A stretch of DNA of 64,000 nt from Capnocytophaga periodontitidis (GCF_016126015.1 NZ_JAEFDB010000008.1:1-64000); one strand, 5' to 3'; counted from the first letter of the stretch, positions 40,862 to 50,713 are shown. Numbers and translations are program-made. Notes: generated by a model not told the origin, from the letters alone.

Positions 40862-41588
40862 GTGTTGAAGGTCTTTTTAATAGATAATTGATGGCGGTGG
40901 CGGCGGCGTGTAAGCCAAAAGCGGCGGGCATAAAACTAATGGTGCCATAGAATGACTTTTTGTAGTCGAGGCCTTCGGTGCGCTGCATAGTGTCTTTGGA
41001 AACGATTTCGGAAGAGAATACGGCTTTGATACCCGAATGGATACGCTCGTTTTTCAAGCGTTTGCGTATAAATTTAGCCAATGGGCAGTTATAGGTTTTC
41101 ATCAGGTCGGCTACTTTTATTTGGGAAACATCGGTGGCGCCTCCTGCTCCCATACAGCTTACTAAACGCACGCGTTGGCGTTTGGCAGAGAGAATGAGGT
41201 TGAGCTTTGGGGTGATGCTATCGATACAATCGATTACATAATCGAACTGAGGGGTTACGATTTCGGTAGCGCGTTCGGGGGTGAGGAATTCGTGTATTAC
41301 GGTAAGGTTGAGTTGGGGGTTGATGTCTAAAAGGCGGGCAGCCATTACATCGGTTTTGTTTTTGCCCACGGTAGAGTGAAGGGCTGGTAGCTGCCTATTG
41401 ATATTAGATAGAGAGACGCAATCGCCATCGACAATTGTGAGGGATCCTACGCCTGCGCGGGCTATAAATTCGGCGGCAAAAGAGCCAACGCCTCCTAAGC
41501 CTACAATGAGTATATGTGCTTTTTGCAAGGTGTTGAGGCCTTGCTGTTTGATTAATAGTTCAGTACGTTCTAACCAGTGATTGTTCAT
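40851..41588 (-). CDS. tcdA: tRNA threonylcarbamoyladenosine dehydratase
   Basis: A 245-residue E1/ThiF-type enzyme that uses ATP to cyclise t6A37 of tRNA to ct6A. Seen: LIVGLGGVGSFAAEFIARAGVG (nucleotide-binding), LTIVDGDCVSLSNINRQ, GKNKTDVMAARL, DYVIDCIDSITPKLNLI, SCMGAGGATDVSQIKVADL and the later VFSSE...SFMPAAFGL. The C-terminus runs into a GGTGTCA tandem repeat. A consensus promoter is upstream, but a terminator hairpin lies between it and the ATG. Confidence 0.92.
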   Translation of the reverse strand: MNNHWLERTELLIKQQGLNTLQKAHILIVGLGGVGSFAAEFIARAGVGSLTIVDGDCVSLSNINRQLPALHSTVGKNKTDVMAARLLDINPQLNLTVIHEFLTPERATEIVTPQFDYVIDCIDSITPKLNLILSAKRQRVRLVSCMGAGGATDVSQIKVADLMKTYNCPLAKFIRKRLKNERIHSGIKAVFSSEIVSKDTMQRTEGLDYKKSFYGTISFMPAAFGLHAAATAINYLLKRPSTPET

Positions 41589-41597
41589 ATTTTAAAA

Positions 41598-41623
41598 AAG
41601 CCTCTTCGGTATGGAAGAGGCTT
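41598..41623 (-). promoter_or_regulatory. Terminator-like hairpin in the tcdA leader (candidate attenuator)
   Basis: On the minus strand AAGCCTCTTC-CATACC-GAAGAGGCTT is followed by TTTT, a textbook intrinsic terminator, and the tcdA ATG comes only ~10 nt later (41588). The promoter is at 41659-41689, so the predicted RNA of about 55 nt would end before the gene unless the hairpin is prevented from forming. Confidence 0.65.
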
Positions 41624-41658
41624 GTACTCAATTTTATAGTATCAATTTTTCTACGGTG

Positions 41659-41689
41659 CAAAGGTAGGAATAATATTGTGAAGTTCAAA
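41659..41689 (-). promoter_or_regulatory. Promoter of tcdA
   Basis: Minus strand TTTG (41689-41686) and TACCTTTG (41666-41659), 19 nt apart; predicted start near 41652. Confidence 0.75.
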
Positions 41690-41707
41690 AATATTTTGCT
41701 ACTTAAC

Positions 41708-42130
41708 GTGAGTTCGACGTAAGTAATTATTAAATAATCAGCAAAATGTTTTAAATCTCCCACGAATTTCACGAATTTTCACGAATTTGGGAGTGTATAA
41801 AAGTCTTTATTTTTTATTATCTCACGAATTTTCACCTGACGGTGAATTATTTTGTGAATATATTATGTTACAAAGCTGTAAATCAATGTTCTGTTATATC
41901 GAACTGACGTTACTTAATAAAACTGTCCGAAAAGTTTTTTGTTTGGATGTTTATAATAGGAGTTTGCAAATAGCGTTTGTGATGAGCATTTACAATGGGC
42001 GTTTGCAGCACATACCCAGCTATCGCTGGCTTTCCTACATAGCATACCCTAAAAGCGATTGATTATCGGAGTAGTCAACTTTGCCAAAGTTGCGAGTCAT
42101 ACGGGCAGGAAACTTTGGCAAAGTATAGCG
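41708..42130. repeat. Gene-free gap with dispersed repeats
   Basis: 41708-41845 is a copy of the 38141-38307 repeat, with ACGAATTTCACGAATTTTCACGAATTT in place of the other copy's inner part. 41950-42010 has GTTTGCA/GCATTTACAATGGGCGTTTGCAG repeats. 42030-42115 contains, on the complement, the CAAAGTTGACTA...AATCAATCGCTTTTAG block of the 7.0 and 11.4 kb composite repeats, with two more CTTTGGCAAAGT units. No gene is supported in 41709-42177. Confidence 0.75.
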
Positions 42131-42177
42131 ATGTAAAATCAAATTTTAGACTTTTCGGATAGCCTTATGGTTTTTAC

Positions 42178-42756
42178 TTAGAAGAATAGGGCAACACCGA
42201 TACCAACACCGAAGTTTCCTATACGCTGTTCGTATTTGTTGTCTTTTTTCTGAGTAAGGCGATAATAATCGTACCCTAAATAACCAGTAATGGCGGCTCC
42301 TTCGTTTACGAAGTAGGCGATACCACCTTTAGCACCTAAAGTTAAACCTCTGTATTTTTGACTATCGTCTTTTCCTTCAGATTGACTTGCAAAACCTACT
42401 TTTGCTCCTACAAAAGGGGCTAATTTTCCGCCAATAGGGAAGAAATAAGTAGCATTAGGAGCAATTATAAAAGTATTCTTTTTAGTTTCGTTATTTCTTA
42501 CTTTTGCTGTAGTATTTTCATAACTCAATCCTAAACCCACAGCCAAGTTATTGATAACGAAATAGTTGATGTTAGGAGTGAATTTAAAAGTGTTTTCTGT
42601 TCTATCGTCACCTGCTCTACCATCGTATCGAGGGGTGGTTTTCACAGAATTGAAAGAAAGTCCTAAATCAGAACCTACCATCCAGTTTCCTTTTTCAGTT
42701 TGTGCGTAGGTAGCGGCTGAAAAAGCGACAGCTACCATCAATAAAAATTTTTTCAT
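42178..42756 (-). CDS. Outer-membrane beta-barrel (porin family)
   Basis: A 192-residue protein with signal peptide (MKKFLLMVAVAFSAATYAQ) and barrel strands (WMVGSDLGLSFNSVK, FTPNINYFVINNLAVGLGLSYE, FIIAPNATYFFPIG, LAPFVGAKVGFAS, GLTLGAKGGIAYFV, ITGYLGYDYYRLT) ending in VGIGVALFF. OmpA/OmpX-type eight-stranded barrel, function unknown. The frame is open to a TTG at 42765; the ATG at 42756 is preferred. A TATCTTTG box is at 42792-42785. Confidence 0.85.
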   Translation of the reverse strand: MKKFLLMVAVAFSAATYAQTEKGNWMVGSDLGLSFNSVKTTPRYDGRAGDDRTENTFKFTPNINYFVINNLAVGLGLSYENTTAKVRNNETKKNTFIIAPNATYFFPIGGKLAPFVGAKVGFASQSEGKDDSQKYRGLTLGAKGGIAYFVNEGAAITGYLGYDYYRLTQKKDNKYEQRIGNFGVGIGVALFF

Positions 42757-42926
42757 ATAATTCAATTTTAATTGTTTATAAAGGCAAAGATATGAAATAA
42801 TTACGAAATACGAGTTACGAATGACGAAAAAGTTGGTTTTTTGCCTTTTACTAATGGCAAAAAACTACCATATCTAATCCGTTTTTAAGACAAAAATCGA
42901 TATTTTCTTTTAAGCCTATAAATTCA

Positions 42927-44282
42927 CTATTTAAAATAGTAGCGGTATAGCAAACCATCATCGGCAAAAGCGTATAACACATTTTGAGTATAGTAAAGTT
43001 TTTTGATATCGCTTTCGGCTTCAAACTCTTTTTGCCAAGTATTGCCTCCATCAGTGGTTTTGTAGATAACCTTGCCTAATGATTGCCAGCCCGTATTTTC
43101 ATTTTGAAAAGCTAAGGATCGTACACCAATAGGAATTTCAAAAGGTAATTTTTGCCAAGAATATCCCCCATCAGTAGACTTGTATATTTTGTTAACTGAT
43201 CCAGATATTAAACAATAGCCTATTTGATTAGTAGGGAAATTCACATCGACAGCCCTTCCACTTCCATCGGATTCATTTTCAAATACATATTCTGTCCATT
43301 GTTCATTATTACCATTACAGAATAGTATTTTAGGTTTGTAATTTCCGTTTTTGATATCCAATCCACCAATCCATATATGGTTTACATCTCTTTTAAAAGC
43401 AAGAAATTGATAATCAACAAGATGACGGGTTGTATTAACTTCTCTTATAGGATAAAAATCTTTCCCATTAGTTGATTTATAGACATCTCCATGTATTGAG
43501 ACCACAATGATATTTTTCATTTCATCATCACAAATTACTCTATTGAAAGTAATATTTTCTTTGTAAAAAATTTCTTTTCCACTATTAATAAAAGGGTTAG
43601 GAGTTTTTGTTCCTCCAATAGGTACTTTGTATACAACACTAAAATACACATTCAGACCTTCGTGAGAGGGGGTAATATAAAAATCAGAAATATAACTCCA
43701 TACACCTGTATTTGCCCATTTTTCCCAAGTGATACCATTATCTTTGCTAAAAACCACAATATTTCCAGAGGATTTATCCCGTACTTGTGTACTATATATG
43801 TAATCTCCTATGATTTGGGTTTTTACATTATATAAATCTTCAGCATTGGCTACATCCCATTGAGTTTTTACCCATTGTCCTACGACTTTATCAATGATAC
43901 CTATTTTTTGTTCATAGTCATTGGTTACTTTGTTGTCTACCACAGTTTTTTCGCCAAAGTAGAATTTCAACTCTGGCAAATAGGTACTACTGCGGGGTAA
44001 TACAAGGGTGAGTTTCTTGCCATCGGCTGAAACTGAGGTGATAGTAGCTTCAGTATTTCCAAAAGTTACTTTACATTGTTCTTTTTTAGGAAAATTTTCG
44101 CCTAAAATATCTACGCTATCACCTGCATAGCCGTAGTTTTTGCTATACGAAGTGATAACAATTGCTTTTTGTTCTACGGGTGGGGTAACATTTCCGTTTC
44201 CATTGTTAGGGTTAGAATCGTCTTTACTACAAGAGGTGAGTAGTAAGAGCACTAAGCCTACTGCTTTTAAAACTTGTTTCAT
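42927..44282 (-). CDS. Lipoprotein with IPT/TIG domain and BNR/sortilin-like propeller
   Basis: A 451-residue lipoprotein (MKQVLKAVGLVLLLLTSC, Cys18). Residues ~40-125 form an IPT/TIG domain (ITSYSKNYGYAGDSVDILGENFP...CKVTFGNTEATITSVSADGKKLTLVLP). The rest is a propeller with Asp-box turns (VFSKDNGITWEKW, VYKSTNGKDF, IYKSTDGGYSWQKL, IYKTTDGGNTWQKEF). Probably a surface-exposed binding protein; ligand unknown. A TACTTTTG -7 box is at 44319-44312. ATG 44288 would add two residues. Confidence 0.85.
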   Translation of the reverse strand: MKQVLKAVGLVLLLLTSCSKDDSNPNNGNGNVTPPVEQKAIVITSYSKNYGYAGDSVDILGENFPKKEQCKVTFGNTEATITSVSADGKKLTLVLPRSSTYLPELKFYFGEKTVVDNKVTNDYEQKIGIIDKVVGQWVKTQWDVANAEDLYNVKTQIIGDYIYSTQVRDKSSGNIVVFSKDNGITWEKWANTGVWSYISDFYITPSHEGLNVYFSVVYKVPIGGTKTPNPFINSGKEIFYKENITFNRVICDDEMKNIIVVSIHGDVYKSTNGKDFYPIREVNTTRHLVDYQFLAFKRDVNHIWIGGLDIKNGNYKPKILFCNGNNEQWTEYVFENESDGSGRAVDVNFPTNQIGYCLISGSVNKIYKSTDGGYSWQKLPFEIPIGVRSLAFQNENTGWQSLGKVIYKTTDGGNTWQKEFEAESDIKKLYYTQNVLYAFADDGLLYRYYFK

Positions 44283-44342
44283 ATACATTTTATTTTTAGC
44301 ATTTTACATTGCAAAAGTAATATTATTTTTCGTAAACACAAC

Positions 44343-44378
44343 AAAGGCTGTCGCAAATTTTAGTTTGCGACAGCCTTT
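44343..44378 (-). terminator. Terminator of aspS
   Basis: AAAGGCTGTCGCAAA-TTTTAG-TTTGCGACAGCCTTT, a perfect 15-bp stem 10 nt after the aspS stop. Confidence 0.9.
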
Positions 44379-44387
44379 TGTCAATTA

Positions 44388-46142
44388 TCAATTGTTAATT
44401 GTCAATTGAATATTGAGTTCTTTCAGTTGTGCCTCATCGATAGGCGAAGGGGCATCAATCATCACATCGCGACCGCTGTTGTTTTTAGGAAAAGCGATAA
44501 AGTCGCGTATCGTTTCTTGTCCGCCGAGGAGTGCTACTAATCGGTCGAAGCCAAAAGCCAAGCCACCGTGAGGTGGAGCGCCGTATTTGAAAGCGTTCAT
44601 CAAGAAGCCAAATTGTGCTTGTGCTTGCTCGGGGGTAAAGCCCAATAGCTGGAACATCTTGGCTTGTAACTCTTGGTTGAAGATACGTATAGAACCACCG
44701 CCTACTTCATTACCGTTGAGCACGAGGTCATAAGCATTGGCACGTACAGCACCTGGGTTGCTGTCGAGTAACGGAATATCCTCAGGTTTAGGTGAGGTGA
44801 AAGGGTGGTGCATCGCAAAGAAGCGTTCTTCCTCTTCGCTCCACTCCAAAAGAGGGAAATCTACGACCCATAGAGGAGCATATTCATCAGGTTTGCGCAA
44901 GCCGATACGCTCGGCGAGTTCCATACGGAGGGCGCTGAGTTGCCCACGTACTTTGTTAGCCTTGCCTGAAAGGATGCAGATAAGGTCGCCTGCTTGGGCG
45001 CCAGTGCGCTCTGCCCACGCCTTGAGGTCGTCCTCGTTATAGAATTTATCTACGGATGATTTGAAACTGCCGTCTTCATTGCATTTTACATATACCATTC
45101 CGGAAGCGCCTACTTGTGGGCGTTTTACCCATTCCACCAAAGCGTCAATCTCTTTGCGGGTGTAGCTGTTGGCACCAGGTACCGCAATACCAACTACTAA
45201 TTCGGCTTCGTTGAATACCTTGAAATCGCGGTGTTGTGCGAGGTCGTTGAGTTCGCCGAACTTCATACCAAAACGGATATCGGGTTTGTCGTTGCCGTAA
45301 GTTTTCATCGCCTCGGCATAAGTCATACGAGGGAAAGCCCCGAACTCTAAGCCTTTGAGTTCTTTGAGGAGGTGTTTTGCCAATCCTTCAAAGGTTTGGA
45401 TAACGTCCTCTTGCTCTACAAACGACATTTCGCAGTCTATTTGGGTAAACTCCGGCTGACGGTCGGCGCGGAGGTCTTCATCGCGGAAACACTTTACTAT
45501 TTGAAAGTACTTGTCTAATCCGCCTACCATTAGCAGTTGCTTAAAGGTCTGTGGTGATTGTGGTAAGGCATAGAACTCACCTGGGTTCATACGGCTGGGC
45601 ACCACAAAGTCACGAGCCCCTTCGGGTGTTGATTTGATAAGTACAGGGGTTTCTACCTCTATAAAGCCTTGTTCGGATAGGTAGTTGCGCACCATTATCC
45701 CCACTTTGTGGCGGAAAATAAGGTTATCGCGTACGGGGGTACGGCGTATATCGAGATAGCGGTACTTCATACGGAGGTCTTCACCGCCATCGGTATTATC
45801 TTCAATAGTAAAAGGAGGAAGTTCGGAATGGTTGAGCAGGGTGAGTGCTGTAACGAGGATTTCCACTTCTCCCGTAGGGATATTTGTATTGGCAGCCTCA
45901 CGTTTGATCACAGTACCTTGAATTTGAATCACGTCCTCGCGTGAGAGGGTTTTCGCCTGCTCAAAGACTGTTTTATCAGTGCGTTCTTCATCGAATATAA
46001 GCTGGGTAATACCATAGCGGTCGCGTAGGTCTACCCAAATCATAAATCCCTTGTTGCGGATGCGTTGCACCCATCCGCTAAGGGTTACTTGTTGTTTTTC
46101 GTGCGAGAGGCGTAGCTCTCCACAAGTATGCGTTCTGTACAT
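44388..46142 (-). CDS. aspS: Aspartyl-tRNA synthetase
   Basis: A 584-residue class II synthetase of the bacterial type. N-terminal OB-fold ([29 protein letters not shown]), catalytic core with motif 2 ([23 protein letters not shown]), the bacterial GAD insertion, and motif 3 ([14 protein letters not shown]) are all visible, and [16 protein letters not shown] is typical. Charges tRNA(Asp). The N-terminus [10 protein letters not shown] is the conserved start. Confidence 0.97.
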   Translation of the reverse strand: MYRTHTCGELRLSHEKQQVTLSGWVQRIRNKGFMIWVDLRDRYGITQLIFDEERTDKTVFEQAKTLSREDVIQIQGTVIKREAANTNIPTGEVEILVTALTLLNHSELPPFTIEDNTDGGEDLRMKYRYLDIRRTPVRDNLIFRHKVGIMVRNYLSEQGFIEVETPVLIKSTPEGARDFVVPSRMNPGEFYALPQSPQTFKQLLMVGGLDKYFQIVKCFRDEDLRADRQPEFTQIDCEMSFVEQEDVIQTFEGLAKHLLKELKGLEFGAFPRMTYAEAMKTYGNDKPDIRFGMKFGELNDLAQHRDFKVFNEAELVVGIAVPGANSYTRKEIDALVEWVKRPQVGASGMVYVKCNEDGSFKSSVDKFYNEDDLKAWAERTGAQAGDLICILSGKANKVRGQLSALRMELAERIGLRKPDEYAPLWVVDFPLLEWSEEEERFFAMHHPFTSPKPEDIPLLDSNPGAVRANAYDLVLNGNEVGGGSIRIFNQELQAKMFQLLGFTPEQAQAQFGFLMNAFKYGAPPHGGLAFGFDRLVALLGGQETIRDFIAFPKNNSGRDVMIDAPSPIDEAQLKELNIQLTINN

Positions 46143-46173
46143 TTATTTGTTGTTAGTTATAAGTTTTGAGTTT

Positions 46174-47337
46174 TTAATAATAGCTGATTTCGTAGATAGT
46201 AGAGGCGTCTTGTTTGGTAAACACTATTTCTTTTCTATCTAAATACTTTCTCTTGCCACTTTCTTCTTTATAAGAAAAGGTATAAACTCTCTCTTGTTCG
46301 TATTTTACATCAATAGGTTTGCCTTTAGAATCTTTGGTAATATGCTCTTTATGAGTGATACTAAACTTATAAGTACCATTGGCATTAGTAAACTCTTTGT
46401 AAGTCATATTTTTGATAGTCCCTGCCTTTATTTTAGCAATTAGAGCTTCTAATTTTTCTATGTCTTTATCTGAGGTTGAACCAGAAGAGATACTTAGTCC
46501 GTCATCATCACCAGAACGATTTTCTATTATACGACTTACATAGCCGTCTTTATCATAGGTATAAGTAAATTTTATAAGTGTGGCATACGATACATTTTCC
46601 TTTTTGTACGTATAAGATTGAGAGATAGACTCCAAAATATTTTTAGTAGGGACACCTACCGGAAGTGCATTTAGCAAATAAAAATAGGTGGTATAGACAT
46701 CTATTTCATCTCTTTCTTCGTTGTTGAAGATAAAAAAGCGATTCTTATTTTCGTTAGGATAATAAGAAAATTTCATTCCTTGAATTTCTTCTTGTCCTGA
46801 AGAAGTAGAAGTATAAGTTTCAGCAGTTAAATTGCCATCTTTCCAAATAAATTTACTATTGTCAATTTTAGACAACTGACCTTTTTCATCATAACTAAAA
46901 TAATTATGTCCGCCAGTCACTTTTAAGTAACCTTTCTCATCTAAAGGAAATTCAAAATTTTGTTTTTCACTATTTGCTATAATTTTTCCTTGAGGATAAC
47001 TAAATTCATAGGTTACTTGTTCACCTCCTTTATCAGAAGTGTATTTTGAAATGCGCCCCTGAGCATCATATTCATAAGCAAAGACTCCATTTTTTAAAGT
47101 ATAAATAAATTTAGGTTCCCCATTTAGAAAATAGATTGGGTCATCATTAGAATTCTTTTTTCTATCTAAATAGGTAATCTTTACCTCTTTAATTCTCTTT
47201 ACCTCAGTAGTTTTAGGAGGTTCAGGGTTATTAGGTATTGGGGTATTAGGGTTATCAGGTGTTGGATTGTCGTCGCTCTTTCCACAAGAAACTAAAGTAA
47301 GGACGGCAGTTGCTACTAAAAATAAGGCTTTTTTCAT
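46174..47337 (-). CDS. Putative lipoprotein, paralogue of the 76-1251 protein
   Basis: A 387-residue lipoprotein (MKKALFLVATAVLTLVSC, Cys18) with an Asn/Pro/Thr-rich linker. Same plan as the protein at 76-1251: FAYEYDAQGRISKY, YFSYDEKGQLSKI, FTYTYDKDGYVSRIIENRSG, LTALI/LEALI...KAGTIKNMTYK and a C-terminus ending in YEISYY. Function unknown. An ATG at 47361 is in frame and would add eight residues; 47337 starts the signal peptide. Confidence 0.8.
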   Translation of the reverse strand: MKKALFLVATAVLTLVSCGKSDDNPTPDNPNTPIPNNPEPPKTTEVKRIKEVKITYLDRKKNSNDDPIYFLNGEPKFIYTLKNGVFAYEYDAQGRISKYTSDKGGEQVTYEFSYPQGKIIANSEKQNFEFPLDEKGYLKVTGGHNYFSYDEKGQLSKIDNSKFIWKDGNLTAETYTSTSSGQEEIQGMKFSYYPNENKNRFFIFNNEERDEIDVYTTYFYLLNALPVGVPTKNILESISQSYTYKKENVSYATLIKFTYTYDKDGYVSRIIENRSGDDDGLSISSGSTSDKDIEKLEALIAKIKAGTIKNMTYKEFTNANGTYKFSITHKEHITKDSKGKPIDVKYEQERVYTFSYKEESGKRKYLDRKEIVFTKQDASTIYEISYY

Positions 47338-47367
47338 TGTTGATAAATTTAAATAATTCATTTATTT

Positions 47368-47685
47368 TTATATTCTATTGAGATTTAACTTCTCGGGGTT
47401 ATTTCTGTTATCCCAGAAGGATAGGATTTCAATCACTTGTGTTTGTTCTATAATTTGGTAAAAAATTGAAAAATTACGAAGTACAATTACTCTTCTTACA
47501 TCCTTTCTATTATCTACTATTGTTCCTATTCTTGGATTATACTCAAGCATTTCACAAATTTTAGCTATTTCAGCTTCTAATTTTAGAATATAACTTTCTG
47601 ATTGAGTCTTTTCTAACCAATACAGCGAAATATCATACAATTGAATTTTAGCTTTTGGCAACCAAATAATCGTTAGATCTTCCAT
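47368..47685 (-). CDS. RelE/ParE-type toxin
   Basis: A 105-residue protein of the ParE fold: IIWLPKAKIQLYDISLYWLEKTQSESYILKLEAEI, LEYNPRIGTI, VRRVIVLRNFSIFYQIIEQT and VIEILSFWDNRNNPEKL. ParE toxins inhibit gyrase, RelE toxins cut mRNA; the fold alone does not decide. Its start lies inside the antitoxin gene (38-nt overlap), so translation is coupled. Confidence 0.88.
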   Translation of the reverse strand: MEDLTIIWLPKAKIQLYDISLYWLEKTQSESYILKLEAEIAKICEMLEYNPRIGTIVDNRKDVRRVIVLRNFSIFYQIIEQTQVIEILSFWDNRNNPEKLNLNRI

Positions 47686-47920
47686 TTTTCCAATTCTCTA
47701 TGAGTTCTCGTAATCCTTTCATTACTTCATTATGAGGAATAAAGACACCTTTTTTTGCCTCTTCTAAGCCTTCATCTATAGAGCGTAGTTCAGCTTCTGA
47801 AACCTTTGCATAAGGTTCGGTGTATTCATTAGTAACAATCTCAAAATCTAAATTTTCAAGAGCAGCTTTAACCTTTTCCAATGAGAGATGTTTAGGTGGT
47901 TTAATAATAAGTGTACTCAT
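47648..47920 (-). CDS. Antitoxin of the ParE-type pair
   Basis: A 90-residue protein (MSTLIIKPPKHLSLEKVKAALENLDFEI...; SIDEGLEEAKKGVFIPHNEVM), the kind of short acidic protein that precedes ParE genes in Bacteroidota. Overlaps the toxin start by 38 nt. A decayed second copy lies 90 nt upstream at 48010-48160. Confidence 0.82.
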   Translation of the reverse strand: MSTLIIKPPKHLSLEKVKAALENLDFEIVTNEYTEPYAKVSEAELRSIDEGLEEAKKGVFIPHNEVMKGLRELIENWKNGRSNDYLVAKS

Positions 47921-48009
47921 AATTTTAGTATTTTTAAATTCAATTATTTTTGATATACTTCAAGTTCTTTAGTAAGAATTTATAGACAAAGGTTTTTTCT
48001 CTTAGGCTT

Positions 48010-48160
48010 CTTTCTCTATGAGTTCTCGTAATCCTTTCATTACTTTTTTATGAGGAATAAAGATACCTTTTTTGCCTCTTCTAAACCTTCATAGTTCAGC
48101 TTCTGAAACCTCTACGTAAGATTCAGATTTGTCAGAGAAATTGGGGATAAAGGTGTTCAT
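48010..48160 (-). pseudogene. Decayed copy of the antitoxin gene
   Basis: Reading from an ATG at 48160, the frame matches the antitoxin only in part (SESYVEVSEAEL, then stop); after a deletion and shift it resumes as KKGIFIPHKKVMKGLRELIEK, nearly identical to the intact KKGVFIPHNEVMKGLRELIEN. No toxin follows. It is the remnant of a tandem duplication of the antitoxin or of the whole pair. Confidence 0.8.
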
Positions 48161-48164
48161 TCAT

Positions 48165-48971
48165 CTAATTGAGCAAAAACTCATCCTCCTCATTGCTTTC
48201 AATACCTAAGGCTTCATATATGTATTTGAAGGTGGAGAGCAATTTAGGTTTGCCTTCGATGAGGGCTACATCGTGTTCAAAGTGGGCTGAAGGTTTGCCG
48301 TCGGCGGTGAGGATTGTCCAACCGTCTTTAAGTTGGCGTATGCTCTTGGTACCCATATTAATCATAGGCTCTATAGCCACGACCATTCCATCTTTAAACT
48401 TTTTACCACTACCGCGTCTGCCGTAGTTAGGCATTTCGGGGTCTTCGTGCATTTTGCGACCTACGCCGTGTCCTACGAGTTCGCGCACTACTCCATAGCC
48501 GTGTGCCTCACAGTGTTGCTGTATGGCATTTCCAACGTCACCTACACGGTTGCCTGCACGAAACTGACGGATACCTATGTACAGCGATTCTTTGGTTACG
48601 CGCAACAGTTCTTTTACTTCGGGGGCTACTTCGCCTACTTCAAAAGTATAAGCGTGGTCGCCATAGTAACCGTTTTTCAGAGCCCCACAATCTATTGAGA
48701 TGATATCGCCTTCTTGTAGCGGACGGTCGTTAGGAATGCCGTGTACTACTTGCGCATTAGGACTCATACATAGGGTATTAGGAAAGCCATACAATCCCAA
48801 AAATCCTGGGATAGCCCCTTGACTACGGATGTACTCTTCGGCGATTTTATCTAAATATAGGGTGGTTACCCCTGGTTTTACTTCTTTTGCCATTATCCCC
48901 AAAGTGCGTGATACTACTTGGGCTGCCTGGTGTAGTAGTTCTATTTCTTCGGCTGTTCTAATGTGAATCAT
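48165..48971 (-). CDS. map: Methionine aminopeptidase, type I
   Basis: A 268-residue cytoplasmic enzyme that removes the N-terminal Met. The five metal ligands are found in ISIDCGALKNGYYGDHAY (two Asp), GHGVGRKMHEDP (His), AIEPMI (Glu) and HFEHDVAL (Glu). NTLCMSPNAQVVHGIPND is the conserved substrate region. It carries a short C-terminal extension after SAHFEHDVAL (about 40 residues), usual in Bacteroidota. Confidence 0.96.
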   Translation of the reverse strand: MIHIRTAEEIELLHQAAQVVSRTLGIMAKEVKPGVTTLYLDKIAEEYIRSQGAIPGFLGLYGFPNTLCMSPNAQVVHGIPNDRPLQEGDIISIDCGALKNGYYGDHAYTFEVGEVAPEVKELLRVTKESLYIGIRQFRAGNRVGDVGNAIQQHCEAHGYGVVRELVGHGVGRKMHEDPEMPNYGRRGSGKKFKDGMVVAIEPMINMGTKSIRQLKDGWTILTADGKPSAHFEHDVALIEGKPKLLSTFKYIYEALGIESNEEDEFLLN

Positions 48972-49044
48972 TTGTAATTACGAATTACGAAAGACGAATT
49001 ACGAAAGTTTTGTCATTCGTAACTCGTCATTCGTAATTAGATTT

Positions 49045-50664
49045 CTATTTTTTGAATTGTTTTAATAAATTGGTAGTGGAGCTGTCGTGAGCAGAGAGTT
49101 CGGAAGTGGCAAGGTCTTTAAGGATTTTGCTTGCCAACTGTTTGCCGAGCTCTACGCCCCATTGGTCGTAACTGTAAATGTTCCAAATCACACCTTCTAC
49201 AAATATCTTGTGCTCATACATTGCGATAAGGCTACCCAAACTTTCAGGGGTGAGTTTATCAATGAGGATAGAGGTTGTAGGGCGGTTACCCGTAAACACT
49301 TTGAAAGGCACTAAGGCTTCGTTTACCTTGTCACCCATTTCTTTACGCACTTCGGCTTCGGTTTTACCTTTTAAAAGAGCTTCGGTTTGTGCAAAGAAGT
49401 TAGCCATTAGCTTGTTATGGTGGTCGGTATTGCCGTGCAATGAGTGTTTAAAGCCAATGAAATCAGTAGGTATCAATTTAGTACCTTGGTGGATGAGCTG
49501 GAAGAACGCGTGTTGAGAGTTCGTTCCTGGTTCACCCCAGATGATTACCCCAGTTTGGTAAGGGATAGCGTTGCCATCACGATCGGTTTGTTTACCGTTA
49601 CTTTCCATTATACCTTGTTGTAGGTAAGCTGCCAAGCGTTGCAAATACTGAGTATAAGGAATGATCGCTTGACTTTCGGATCCGTAGAAGTTGTTGTACC
49701 ACACGCTGAGCAATGCCAAGACTACTGGAATGTTCTTCTCAAAAGGAGCTGTGCGGAAATGCTCGTCCATAGCGTGTGCTCCTTTGAGCAACTTATCAAA
49801 ATTGTCGTAACCTACCGATAGAGCAATGCTGAGACCTACGGCACTCCACAATGAGAAGCGTCCGCCTACCCAGTCCCACATAGGGAATACATTATCAGGG
49901 TCTATACCGAATTTATCGATTTCTTGCAAGTTAGTAGATACTGCTACAAAGTGTTTAGCAATATCTTTTTCTGAGCCTGATTTGAGAAACCATTCTTTTA
50001 CAGTAAGCGCATTCGAAAGGGTTTCGAGTGTTGTAAAAGTTTTAGAAACAATCACTATCAAGGTAGTTTCGGGGTTGAGGTGCTTGATAGTTTCGAGCAC
50101 GTGGTCGCCATCTACATTGCTGATGAAGTGTACGTTGAGGTGATTCTTATAGAATTTAAGCGCCTCAGTTACCATTGCCGGACCGAGGTCAGAGCCACCG
50201 ATACCGATATTCACCACATCGGTAAAGGCTTTACCGGTATAACCTTTGCGTTTGCCACTGATGACCTCTTCGCTGAACTGTTTGATTTTGTGTTTTACAG
50301 CTACTACTTCGGGCATTACGTTCTTGCCATCTACGTTTATCACACTGTTTTCGGGCGCGCGAAGGGCAGTGTGCAATACGGCGCGTTTTTCGGTGTTGTT
50401 GATAAGGTCGCCACCGAAGTACTTTTCGATAGCATCTTTAAGGTGACATTCGTCAGCGAGTTGCACGAGGAGTTTCATTGTTTCCTCATCAATGCGGTTT
50501 TTAGAATAATCTACGTAAAAGTCGTGCCATTTGATAGTGAATTTCTCCCCGCGAGCAGGGTCTTTCTCAAATAGAGAAAGTGTATGGTGGTCTTTTACTT
50601 CAGTAAAATGTTTTTGCAATGCTTTCCAAGCATTGGTTTGTGTTGGATTACTATTTTTTAACAT
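49045..50664 (-). CDS. pgi: Glucose-6-phosphate isomerase
   Basis: A 539-residue glycolytic enzyme that interconverts glucose 6-phosphate and fructose 6-phosphate. Signatures: [71 protein letters not shown] (with catalytic Glu and His) and [13 protein letters not shown] near the C-terminus. A TAACTTTG box lies at 50704-50697. Confidence 0.97.
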   Translation of the reverse strand: MLKNSNPTQTNAWKALQKHFTEVKDHHTLSLFEKDPARGEKFTIKWHDFYVDYSKNRIDEETMKLLVQLADECHLKDAIEKYFGGDLINNTEKRAVLHTALRAPENSVINVDGKNVMPEVVAVKHKIKQFSEEVISGKRKGYTGKAFTDVVNIGIGGSDLGPAMVTEALKFYKNHLNVHFISNVDGDHVLETIKHLNPETTLIVIVSKTFTTLETLSNALTVKEWFLKSGSEKDIAKHFVAVSTNLQEIDKFGIDPDNVFPMWDWVGGRFSLWSAVGLSIALSVGYDNFDKLLKGAHAMDEHFRTAPFEKNIPVVLALLSVWYNNFYGSESQAIIPYTQYLQRLAAYLQQGIMESNGKQTDRDGNAIPYQTGVIIWGEPGTNSQHAFFQLIHQGTKLIPTDFIGFKHSLHGNTDHHNKLMANFFAQTEALLKGKTEAEVRKEMGDKVNEALVPFKVFTGNRPTTSILIDKLTPESLGSLIAMYEHKIFVEGVIWNIYSYDQWGVELGKQLASKILKDLATSELSAHDSSTTNLLKQFKK

Positions 50665-50713
50665 TTTTAAATATAATTATATTAGTTGTTAGTTATCAAA
50701 GTTAGTTGTTAAT

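Noticed and set aside
41787-42062. 91-residue plus-strand frame in the tcdA/barrel gap
   Set aside because: It runs through the dispersed repeat and the CTTTGCCAAAGT blocks, has repeat-derived composition, and no promoter or homologous pattern.
42851-43051. 66-residue minus-strand frame overlapping the IPT/propeller gene's 3' end
   Set aside because: Overlaps the well-supported lipoprotein in another frame; no start context or conserved pattern.
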